A DNA stretch of 5,561 nucleotides, taken from the NCBI GenBank assembly GCA_017459225.1, contig JAFUDL010000527.1, positions 1-5,561 of the forward strand, read 5' to 3'. Origin of the DNA: Kiritimatiellia bacterium. Its GTDB lineage: Bacteria > Verrucomicrobiota > Kiritimatiellia > RFP12 > UBA1067. The position numbers and the translations under genes are program-made. Shown in pieces: positions 1 through 5,474 of this stretch. Under the pieces are notes generated by a model, which ran no database searches, was not told the origin of the DNA, and was given only the letters and a program-made list of their open reading frames with translations. Every line of letters begins with the position of its first letter. Position 1 is the stretch's first letter.

Positions 1-2
1 AC

Positions 3-2951
3 CGCGTGCGCGGCGTCAACGCGAACGGCAAGGGCGAATGGACGCTCTTCACGATCACATCGCGCGTCGAGGCCGTGGGCACGTGGATCGGCACGGAAGG
101 CTCGTGGGACAACCAAGGCGATACGGGCAACAAGGTGTTCGACGGCGACCCCGCCACGTTCTTCGATTCGATCGAAAACAGCTCGGCCTGGACGGGGCTC
201 GACCTAGGCCGGCCCCAGATGATAGTTGGCGTCAGGTACGTGCCGCGCACCGGCAATTCCGCGCGCATGGTGGGCGGGAAGTTCGAGGGCGCCAACTCGC
301 CCGACTTCTCCGACGCGCGCACGCTCTACACGATCGCCGAGCGTCCCACCTCAGGCACCATCACCGAGGTCGTCTTCGACGACGCGGTGGCGGGGTTCTA
401 CCGCTACGTCCGCTACATGGGTCCGGCGCAGGGCCACTGCAACGTCTCGGAAGTGTCGTTTCTGCTGCCGGAAGGCAACATCGACGGCCCAGCGGCGCCG
501 AGCCTCTCGGCGCCGCCTGGCTTCAGCATGACGAACGTGACGGTGGCGCTCGACTATCCGGTGGAAGGCGCGGAGATATTCTACACGCTAGACGGCTCCA
601 CCCCGGCAGGCTTGGAGACGGAGAACTGCTTCCGCTACACGGCGCCGCTCGTGTTCGGCGACGTTTCGAGCCGCACCAACCGCCTCGCGCTCATCCCCAC
701 GAATCCGCCGGAGATGTGGTCGCACAAGCAGTACGGATGGGCGGCGCCGACGGCCGACCAGCCCGACGTGAACGTCCTGCGCGCGCGGGCGTTCAAGAAC
801 GGCGTCGCATGCACCAACGAGGTCTGCGGCACGTGGCTGATCGGCCCGACGGTGAACGGCCATACGCTGCGCGTGGTGTCGCTGCAGACCGACGAGGCCA
901 ACTTCTTCTCCGATCCTATCGGCCTCATGGTGCCGGGCGACGTCTACAACACTTTGGGATGGAACGGACAGTCGGTGGGGCTGCCTAACGCGAACTACTT
1001 CCAGCATGGCGTGGAGTGGGAGCGCCCGGCCGTGTTCGAGCTCTTCGAGACGAACCGCGAAGAGGTAGTGGCGCAGACGATCGGAGTTCGCATGCACGGC
1101 AACTGGTCGCGCTCGTGCGCGCAGAAGACGATGGGCTTCTACGCGCGCGCCGAATACGGCACGAAGAAGGTGGCGTACAAGCTCTTCGGCGACGAGGACA
1201 ATGCCGAATTCAAGCGCTTCCTCCTGCGCAACAGCGGAAATGACTGGTACAAGTCGGGCCTGCGCGACGCCTTCGGGCAGCAGCTATTCCGCGGGTGGGT
1301 CTCGTGCGGCACGCAGGGCTACGAGCCTACGGTCGTATACATCAACGGCGCCTACTGGGGCATCATGAACTTTCGCCACCACTACTCGAAGCACTACTTC
1401 GAGGGCTGGTACGGCGCTGACCCCGAGAACCTCGACTACGTCAAGATGGCGGCTTCTAGGGGATATGAGGTGCAGGAGGGCGACGACGAGGCGTATCTAG
1501 AGCTGCTGGACTATCTCGACACGCACGACCTCAAGAACGACGCCGCTGCCTGGGAATACGTGCAGACGCGCATCGACATCGACAATATCATCGACTACAG
1601 CATCGTCAACATGTTCGTGGGCAACACCGACTGGCCCAACAACAACCAGGGCTTCTGGCGCGAACGCGTTGACTACTCGCCAACGGCAGCCGTGCCGCAC
1701 GACGGGCGCTGGCGCTTTGTCGCGTTCGACACAGACCACGGCCTCGGGCTTAACAGCTCCGCCTCAACCGACATGGTCAACCAGGCAAGAAACCACCCGT
1801 TCTTCAAGTGCCTTAGCGACAACCCCGAATTTGTGAAGCGTCTTGCGACGCGCTATGCCGATCTGATGAATTCCGCACTTGTCCCTGCGCGCACCACGGC
1901 CATGCTCGACGCTGCGGCCGCACGCGTGCGCGGCGAGATTGCGCGCCATGTCTCGCGCTGGACGCGCCAGATATCCGTTTCAAACTGGGAGAGCGAGATC
2001 TCGAGCATTCGCTCGTTCCTCCAGAACCGCGAGGCCAATGTGCGCCAGAACCTGAACGACAAGTTCGGCGTTGGCGCCTCCCAAGCGCTCACGGTTGCGG
2101 CCAACGGGCTTGGACGCATCCAGGTGAACACGCTCTCCTCTGGCTCCGGCGAAGGGCGCATCTCCCTGCCGTTCACGGGGCGCTACTTCGAGAACGTGCC
2201 TGTTACGCTCACGGCGACGCCCGAAACCGGCTGGCGCTTTGTCGCATGGGTTCTGGACGACGGCTCGGAGCCTCAGCGTACGCCCTCGATCTCGCTTTCG
2301 GTGAAGAGCGCAATCCAGGCGACGGCGTTTTTCGTGCGCGCCGCGCCGGTCAATCTCGTGATCAACGAGGTCATGGCCGATGCCGACGGCTCCGACTGGT
2401 TTGAAATCTACAACGCCGGCGCGGAGGAGGCCGATCTGGGCGGCTGCTGGCTTTGCGACGACAGCGTGAAGCACATGTCTGAGATCCCGCTAGGCGTCAC
2501 GCTTGCTCCTGGTGCGTGCCTTCTCGTGCGCGCCGACGACACGCTCCTTGCGGGCGTCGACGCCGACGGAGCTCTCAACGTTCCCTTCGGCCTCGGCAAG
2601 AAGGGCGACGAGGTGAACCTCTGGAACGCGGCGCGCACTGAGCTCTTGGCGCATGTGGCATTCGGCCCGCAGACGCTGAACGTGAGCGAAGGCTGCTGGC
2701 CGAACGGCGCAACGGATTCGTGGGCCGTGCAGGCGCTGGCGACGCCGGGCGCGCCGAACCTCGGCCCTGGCGCGACGGGAGCGTGGCTGCCAGACGGCGT
2801 CGCCACGCAGGTGCTGGCCGGCGCGAGCGTGTCGCTTTCCTGCGCCGTCACGAATACGACTCTCGCGGGCTCCTACAGCCTCGTTGAAAGTCCCGTCCTT
2901 GGGGCTGGCATCTCCCAGACCGGGCTCTTCACATGGCGCGTTCCCGCTTGA
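3..2951 (+). CDS. Secreted multidomain CotH kinase-like protein, 5'-truncated by window edge and ended by an in-frame TGA
   Basis: The frame is open at the left edge. It begins with residues reading RVRGVNANGKGEW, the last strand of a fibronectin-III domain, so the true start lies upstream and the GTG at 6 is probably internal. Numbering the GTG at 6 as residue 1, the domains are: discoidin (F5/8C)-like about 21-155 (GTEGSW, FDGD, LDLG, YRYVRY); chitobiase C-terminal-like about 160-280 (FYTLDGSTP); CotH kinase-like about 285-690; InlB-type bacterial repeat about 700-777; lamin-tail domain about 782-918 (VINEVMADADGSDWFEIYN); first half of an Ig-like He_PIG-type domain from about 920. CotH hallmarks are present: R362-x-H-G-N-W-S with K374, LLRNSGNDW at 406-414, D542 in GNTDWPNNNQ, and D575-T-D577-H-G. 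Bacillus CotH is an atypical protein kinase that phosphorylates spore-coat proteins. Here the role is inferred to be extracellular or cell-surface, with unknown substrate. The TGA at 2949-2951 cuts the Ig-like domain, and the frame continues downstream. Domain calls are by eye; CotH and lamin-tail are the firmest. Confidence 0.88.
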   Translation, partial: RVRGVNANGKGEWTLFTITSRVEAVGTWIGTEGSWDNQGDTGNKVFDGDPATFFDSIENSSAWTGLDLGRPQMIVGVRYVPRTGNSARMVGGKFEGANSPDFSDARTLYTIAERPTSGTITEVVFDDAVAGFYRYVRYMGPAQGHCNVSEVSFLLPEGNIDGPAAPSLSAPPGFSMTNVTVALDYPVEGAEIFYTLDGSTPAGLETENCFRYTAPLVFGDVSSRTNRLALIPTNPPEMWSHKQYGWAAPTADQPDVNVLRARAFKNGVACTNEVCGTWLIGPTVNGHTLRVVSLQTDEANFFSDPIGLMVPGDVYNTLGWNGQSVGLPNANYFQHGVEWERPAVFELFETNREEVVAQTIGVRMHGNWSRSCAQKTMGFYARAEYGTKKVAYKLFGDEDNAEFKRFLLRNSGNDWYKSGLRDAFGQQLFRGWVSCGTQGYEPTVVYINGAYWGIMNFRHHYSKHYFEGWYGADPENLDYVKMAASRGYEVQEGDDEAYLELLDYLDTHDLKNDAAAWEYVQTRIDIDNIIDYSIVNMFVGNTDWPNNNQGFWRERVDYSPTAAVPHDGRWRFVAFDTDHGLGLNSSASTDMVNQARNHPFFKCLSDNPEFVKRLATRYADLMNSALVPARTTAMLDAAAARVRGEIARHVSRWTRQISVSNWESEISSIRSFLQNREANVRQNLNDKFGVGASQALTVAANGLGRIQVNTLSSGSGEGRISLPFTGRYFENVPVTLTATPETGWRFVAWVLDDGSEPQRTPSISLSVKSAIQATAFFVRAAPVNLVINEVMADADGSDWFEIYNAGAEEADLGGCWLCDDSVKHMSEIPLGVTLAPGACLLVRADDTLLAGVDADGALNVPFGLGKKGDEVNLWNAARTELLAHVAFGPQTLNVSEGCWPNGATDSWAVQALATPGAPNLGPGATGAWLPDGVATQVLAGASVSLSCAVTNTTLAGSYSLVESPVLGAGISQTGLFTWRVPA
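66..470 (+). repeat. Discoidin-like module, copy 1 of an internal domain duplication
   Basis: This segment encodes a roughly 135-residue discoidin (F5/8 type C)-like module. It is homologous to the module at about 3340-3750. Shared landmarks in the same order are GTEGSW, an N/D-Q-G-x-T segment, FDGx-x-x-TFFD, a W-x-G-x-DLG turn, an IRY/VRY-x-PR strand, RMV, DFS, and a YRYVRY/WRYVRW strand followed by N-x-x-E-V/I-x-F. The first 28 codons after GTEGSW align without gaps. Domains of this family generally bind carbohydrate or other surface ligands. Binding here is inferred only. Confidence 0.7.
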
Positions 2952-2981
2952 GCGCACGCGGGCGCATACGCGTTCCGCGTG
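2949..2981 (+). other. In-frame TGA followed by a 7-bp perfect hairpin
   Basis: The stop codon TGA (2949-2951) falls inside an Ig-like domain whose sequence continues in the same frame. Three bases later CACGCGG (2955-2961) is exactly complementary to CCGCGTG (2975-2981), giving a 7-bp GC-rich stem with a 13-base loop. Stop-proximal hairpins can promote readthrough, but the local sequence is rich in GCG, so a chance hairpin is quite possible. The TGA is one substitution from GGA (Gly), CGA (Arg) or TCA (Ser). Confidence 0.5.
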
Positions 2982-4028
2982 GGCTGGACCTCAGCCGACG
3001 CGCAGGAAAGCGACGAGACGTCGCTGATCGTCACGGTGGTGCGCGAGGAGGAGATCGAGCTGCCCGTTCCTCCCGTCGTGTCTTACATGGGCGCAACGCG
3101 CATTGCCGCCACTCCTCTCGTCTATTGGGCTGCCTCGCCGTATGCCGTTTCCTACACCTTTGAACGTTCTTCGAGCCGTACCGGACAATACGCGGTGGCA
3201 GCCCGGCTGGGGAAGGGCGCCACGACGTGGCGCGACAGGGCCGCTGCGGGCACTTCGCAGACAAACTGGTACCGCGTGGTCTCGACGTCGGCGCTGGGGC
3301 TCACTTCGGTCACGGCGCCGCAGAGGGCGTGGGCGAGCGGCTTCGCGCATCGCCTCGAAGGGGACATCATAGGCACGGAGGGGTCGTGGCACGATCAGGG
3401 CAACACGAAGGAGAAGCTTTTCGACGGCAACACTTCGACTTTCTTCGATGCGCCGGATGCTTCGGCATGGGGTGGCTTCGATCTAGGCACAGTTGGCTGG
3501 CGCGTCATTTCGCAGATCCGCTACTGGCCGCGCGACAGCTGGTCGGACCGCATGGTCAACAGCCGGTTCCACGTTTCGAGCGTTGCCGACTTCTCCACGC
3601 GCAAGACCGTGGCGACGATTTCGTCCAAGCCGCCTCAAAAGGCCTGGACCACGATTGCGCCAGCGTTCACGGACACCTGGCGCTACGTTCGCTGGTATGC
3701 CGACAGCGGCAACGGCAACGCAGCGGAGATCGAGTTCACGGGATTCGACGGCGTGCCATCCGCGCCCTCGTCGTTGAACGCCGACACGAACACGGCAATG
3801 TGCGCCGTCCTGACTTGGCCGGACGTGGCGAACGCCTCTGGCTATCTCGTGTGGACGAACGGAGTGGAATGCGCCTTCGTGGCCACGAACGCGGCCATGT
3901 GCGCGCGCAGCGCGCGCGCCCACACAACGTTTGGCGTCTCCGCAGTCAACGGCAGCGCGCAGAGCGATCTCATCTCGCGGGAACTTCCTCCCGCGCCTCC
4001 TCCGCCGTTTATCCTATTCTTCCGATGA
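2952..4028 (+). CDS. In-frame continuation of the CotH-like protein after the TGA: Ig-like remainder, FN3, second discoidin-like domain, FN3
   Basis: This stretch is in the same frame as the upstream CDS. Reading through the stop gives FTWRVPA-stop-AHAGAYAFRVGW, and then ESDETSLIVTVV, which together complete one Ig-like He_PIG-type domain. After it come an FN3-like region (about 3065-3335), a discoidin-like domain (about 3340-3750) with GTEGSW, LFDGN, FDLG and WRYVRWY, and a final FN3 domain (about 3755-3980). The protein ends in a proline-rich tail, ELPPAPPPPFILFFR. The first start-type codon is GTG 2979, but nothing resembling a Shine-Dalgarno precedes it or the ATG at 3087, and a start there would begin mid-domain. 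I therefore do not read it as an independent gene. It is either the C-terminal third of a readthrough product, the 3' part of a gene recently broken by a nonsense change, or intact sequence with a base-call error. An automated caller would likely report it as a 349-residue protein from 2979. No transmembrane anchor or sorting signal is visible. Confidence 0.7.
   Translation, partial: AHAGAYAFRVGWTSADAQESDETSLIVTVVREEEIELPVPPVVSYMGATRIAATPLVYWAASPYAVSYTFERSSSRTGQYAVAARLGKGATTWRDRAAAGTSQTNWYRVVSTSALGLTSVTAPQRAWASGFAHRLEGDIIGTEGSWHDQGNTKEKLFDGNTSTFFDAPDASAWGGFDLGTVGWRVISQIRYWPRDSWSDRMVNSRFHVSSVADFSTRKTVATISSKPPQKAWTTIAPAFTDTWRYVRWYADSGNGNAAEIEFTGFDGVPSAPSSLNADTNTAMCAVLTWPDVANASGYLVWTNGVECAFVATNAAMCARSARAHTTFGVSAVNGSAQSDLISRELPPAPPPPFILFFR
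3340..3750 (+). repeat. Discoidin-like module, copy 2 of the internal domain duplication
   Basis: This second copy of the discoidin-like module lies beyond the in-frame TGA. GTEGSW (about 3372-3389) is followed by LFDGN, TFFDA, WGGFDLG, QIRYWPRD, DRMVNSRF, DFSTRKT, WRYVRWY and NAAEIEF. It is clearly related to copy 1 at protein level but diverged at DNA level, so this is an old domain duplication, not a recent DNA repeat. If translation ends at 2951 the protein keeps only copy 1. Confidence 0.7.
3976..3995 (+). terminator. Terminator-like hairpin in the 3' end of the CotH-like frame
   Basis: CGCGGGA (3976-3982) and TCCCGCG (3989-3995) form a perfect 7-bp stem with a 6-base loop, ACTTCC. A pyrimidine-rich stretch with modest T content follows (CCGTTTATCCTATTCTT, 4003-4022), but there is no clean U-tract. 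The hairpin lies 30 bases before the TGA at 4026-4028, in the proline-rich tail. It could work as a weak terminator for the plus-strand transcript in the convergent arrangement. The missing U-run keeps confidence low. Confidence 0.3.
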
Positions 4029-4071
4029 ACTCGCATTCCCGCGGCGACATCCGGCTATTCTCGGTACTGGA
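4029..4071. other. Convergent intergenic gap
   Basis: This is a 43-base gap between the TGA of the CotH-like frame and the stop of the regulator on the opposite strand. It shows no strong hairpin with a T-tract for either strand. The nearest terminator-like structure is the one at 3976-3995. Confidence 0.6.
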
Positions 4072-5277
4072 TCAAGAGCTGCGTGCAGTCGTCGGCTTGC
4101 TCTGCGTCTTCTGCTCGTTGCGCCACTCGCGCATCGAGATTCCGAATTTCCGCCTGAAAAGGTTCTTCAGATGGTTTGGATTCGCGAAGCCGCACGTGGA
4201 CGTTATCGCGCGGATCGAGAGGCCTGTGCCAGCGAGGAGGCGCTTGACTTCTCCGAGGCGGCCGCTGGCGATTGCGTGAGCGAGCGTTTCGCCGCGCAGC
4301 TCCTTGAAGCGCAGATCCAGCAGAGAGCGCGAGACGCCTAGAGCGGAGGCCACGTCGCCGGCCTTGATGTTCCGCGAGGCATTGCCGGCTATGAATGAAA
4401 GCGCGCGCTCGACGAGAGTCGTGGCGGGGGCGAGTGGCCGCGTGGATTCCCTTTCTACGAGCCTCTTTGCAGTGTTGAGCACAAGGCGAGGCTTCATGCC
4501 GCATTTGCCGCGCATCATCTCGTCGATCGTCTTCGCCGCAAGCTGTCCCTCAAGGACATGGTCTGGCGTTATGCTGGTGAGAGGCGGCGTGGAGAAGTCG
4601 CAGAAGAGGCGATCGTCGCCCACGCCTATCACGGCAACCTGCCTAGGCACGTCGATTCCCGCCACGCGGCAGGCGTTCAGCACGTGCATGCCGCGTATGT
4701 CCCAGGCGGCCATCACGGCGACGGGCTTTGGAAGGGCGGCAAGCCATTCGCTGAGCGCCTTGATGTCATCGTCGGATCCAGGTTCTGTTTTCGTGCGGAA
4801 CGTGTGCCGGGAGACGTCGAGAAAGTTTCCCAGGAATCCTCTTTCTCGCGCGGCGGACCAGTCGTCGCCGGCGCGTGAGGACACGAAGGCGGCCGCCGCG
4901 AATCTGCCGAGCGACATGAAGCACTCCGCACAGAATCGTCCAATCCCTTCGTTGTCGTTTCGCACGCAGGCCGACGGAACGCCGGTGCCTGGCGGCGGGA
5001 GGGATTCGGACGCCACCACTGCAAACGGCACTTTGTGTCTAGCGCAGGCGGAGATGACACGGCCGGGGTTCTGGATTCCGATCACCACCCCATGGCTTTC
5101 CGCCACCGACTTCTCAAGTTCTTCGTTCGACTGCACAACGCGCATGAACCAGTGGGTGTTGCGCTTTGCATAGTCGAAGAACCCCATTAGAAAATCACGC
5201 CACGAGGCGTCCGACAGGTCAACCGCCAGAACGACTTTTCGAATGGGCTCTATTGATGGTGCAGAAGACATGTCCAT
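4072..5277 (-). CDS. XylR-like transcriptional regulator (LacI-type sensor domain plus AraC-type HTH)
   Basis: This is a 401-residue protein, close to the length of E. coli XylR. Residues about 13-270 form a periplasmic-binding/LacI-type sensor fold. Recognisable strands are KVVLAVDLS (14-22), VRNDNEGIGRF (105-115), the W140-x-x-x-R-E-R-G-F segment, AAWDIRGMHVLNACRVAGIDVP (190-211), VAVIGVGDD (214-222) and PPLTSITPD (231-239). Residues about 286-388 are an AraC-family DNA-binding domain. Its first helix-turn-helix is IKAGDVASALGVSRSLLDLRFKE (304-326), and the second is SIRAITSTCGFANPNHLKNLFRRKFGISMREW (354-385). It should be a cytoplasmic sugar-responsive activator or repressor; the ligand cannot be read from sequence. 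There are two possible starts, ATG at 5277 and ATG at 5271, and neither has an obvious Shine-Dalgarno. I keep the longer. It is divergent from the exported-protein gene across 197 bases and convergent with the CotH-like gene. It appears intact, with TGA at 4072-4074. Confidence 0.93.
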   Translation of the reverse strand: MDMSSAPSIEPIRKVVLAVDLSDASWRDFLMGFFDYAKRNTHWFMRVVQSNEELEKSVAESHGVVIGIQNPGRVISACARHKVPFAVVASESLPPPGTGVPSACVRNDNEGIGRFCAECFMSLGRFAAAAFVSSRAGDDWSAARERGFLGNFLDVSRHTFRTKTEPGSDDDIKALSEWLAALPKPVAVMAAWDIRGMHVLNACRVAGIDVPRQVAVIGVGDDRLFCDFSTPPLTSITPDHVLEGQLAAKTIDEMMRGKCGMKPRLVLNTAKRLVERESTRPLAPATTLVERALSFIAGNASRNIKAGDVASALGVSRSLLDLRFKELRGETLAHAIASGRLGEVKRLLAGTGLSIRAITSTCGFANPNHLKNLFRRKFGISMREWRNEQKTQSKPTTARSS

Positions 5278-5299
5278 AAGTATATCAAAATCGTGATGT

Positions 5300-5352
5300 T
5301 TTGGTTATGAAAAATTGTCCCGCCTGATTATGGCTTTAATTGTTTGGTTTTG
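5300..5352 (+). promoter_or_regulatory. Pair of direct repeats TTTGGTTWTG, possible regulator binding sites
   Basis: TTTGGTTATG (5300-5309) and TTTGGTTTTG (5343-5352) match at 9 of 10 bases in the same orientation. Their spacing is 43 bases, about four helical turns. Each is followed by an A-run ending in T. AraC-family proteins, including XylR, commonly bind direct repeats on one face of the helix, and the adjacent divergent gene encodes such a protein. Assignment as its operator is inference, and AT-rich DNA makes chance matches easier. Confidence 0.3.
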
Positions 5353-5359
5353 CTAAAAT
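5351..5359 (+). promoter_or_regulatory. Candidate extended -10 promoter element for the exported-protein gene
   Basis: TGC followed by TAAAAT (5354-5359) matches an extended -10 (TGn plus a hexamer one base from TATAAT). No good -35 is seen at normal spacing, which is tolerated by extended -10 promoters and by activator-dependent ones. A start near 5366 would give a leader of about 109 bases before the GTG at 5475. The motif sits at the right edge of one of two direct repeats that could be regulator sites. Confidence 0.4.
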
Positions 5360-5368
5360 AGACTTGCA

Positions 5369-5418
5369 ACACGGGGTGTGGACGCCGATGCGTAGTGGCG
5401 TCAATGATTGGCACATCC
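5369..5418 (+). ncRNA. Structured 5' leader with bulged stem-loop
   Basis: GACGCC (5381-5386) and GGCGTC (5397-5402) form a perfect 6-bp hairpin with a 10-base loop. The flanking GGGTGTG (5374-5380) pairs with CACATCC (5412-5418) over 7 positions with one G-U wobble. Together they would make a 13-pair rod with a 9-base bulge (5403-5411). A competing small hairpin, ACAC (5369-5372) with GTGT (5376-5379), uses part of the same outer strand, so two exclusive folds are possible. It lies in the predicted leader of the exported-protein gene. It does not match a riboswitch class I can name, and the inner inverted repeat could instead be a DNA operator. Confidence 0.3.
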
Positions 5419-5456
5419 TAGCGACTCGTCTTACGTCTTTTGTCAATAGATTCAAA

Positions 5457-5467
5457 AAGGAAAGGTG
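5457..5467 (+). promoter_or_regulatory. Ribosome binding site that fixes the GTG start
   Basis: AAGGAAAGGTG contains AAAGGTG (5461-5467), a good match to the anti-Shine-Dalgarno complement, seven bases before GTG 5475. It favours that codon over the in-frame ATG at 5388 and over ATG 5490. An upstream CTTTT (5437-5441) can pair with AAAAG (5455-5459), which would only partly cover the site. Confidence 0.65.
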
Positions 5468-5474
5468 TTCGAAA

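Larger units (their letters stand above)
5278..5474. other. AT-rich divergent intergenic region
   Basis: This is the only clearly AT-rich part of the window, lying between the divergent regulator and exported-protein genes. It contains a plus-strand extended -10 candidate, two direct repeats, a structured leader and a Shine-Dalgarno, listed separately. For the minus strand there is only a weak candidate: CATAAT (complement of 5327-5332) with TTAGCA (complement of 5351-5356) 18 bases upstream. It would overlap the plus-strand -10, so the two promoters could compete. No conserved small RNA or riboswitch class was recognised. Confidence 0.6.

Noticed and set aside
2949..2981. TGA read as selenocysteine with the following hairpin as a SECIS element
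   Set aside because: The stop lies in an Ig-like structural domain with no redox motif, and the loop lacks the GGU-type apical bases of bacterial SECIS. No selenoprotein gene is in view.
2949..4074. Alternative genetic code with TGA as glycine
   Set aside because: TGA is used as the natural terminator at 4026-4028 and on the minus strand at 4072-4074, and the GC content is unlike known TGA-glycine lineages.
3227..4279. A 350-residue plus-strand open frame overlapping the CotH continuation and the regulator
   Set aside because: It is arginine/histidine-rich with no domain sense, and crosses two well-supported genes. It is a shadow frame from high GC content.
4304..5173. A 289-residue plus-strand open frame antisense to the regulator
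   Set aside because: Serine/arginine-rich, low-complexity translation opposite an intact regulator with recognisable domains; a shadow frame.
5271..5284. TATACT just upstream of the regulator ATG as a -10 giving a leaderless mRNA starting near the second ATG
   Set aside because: The spacing is curious, but no -35 or extended -10 supports it.
5388..5474. ATG 5388 as the start of the exported protein
   Set aside because: It is in frame without stops, but it lacks a clear Shine-Dalgarno and would place 29 polar residues before the signal peptide.
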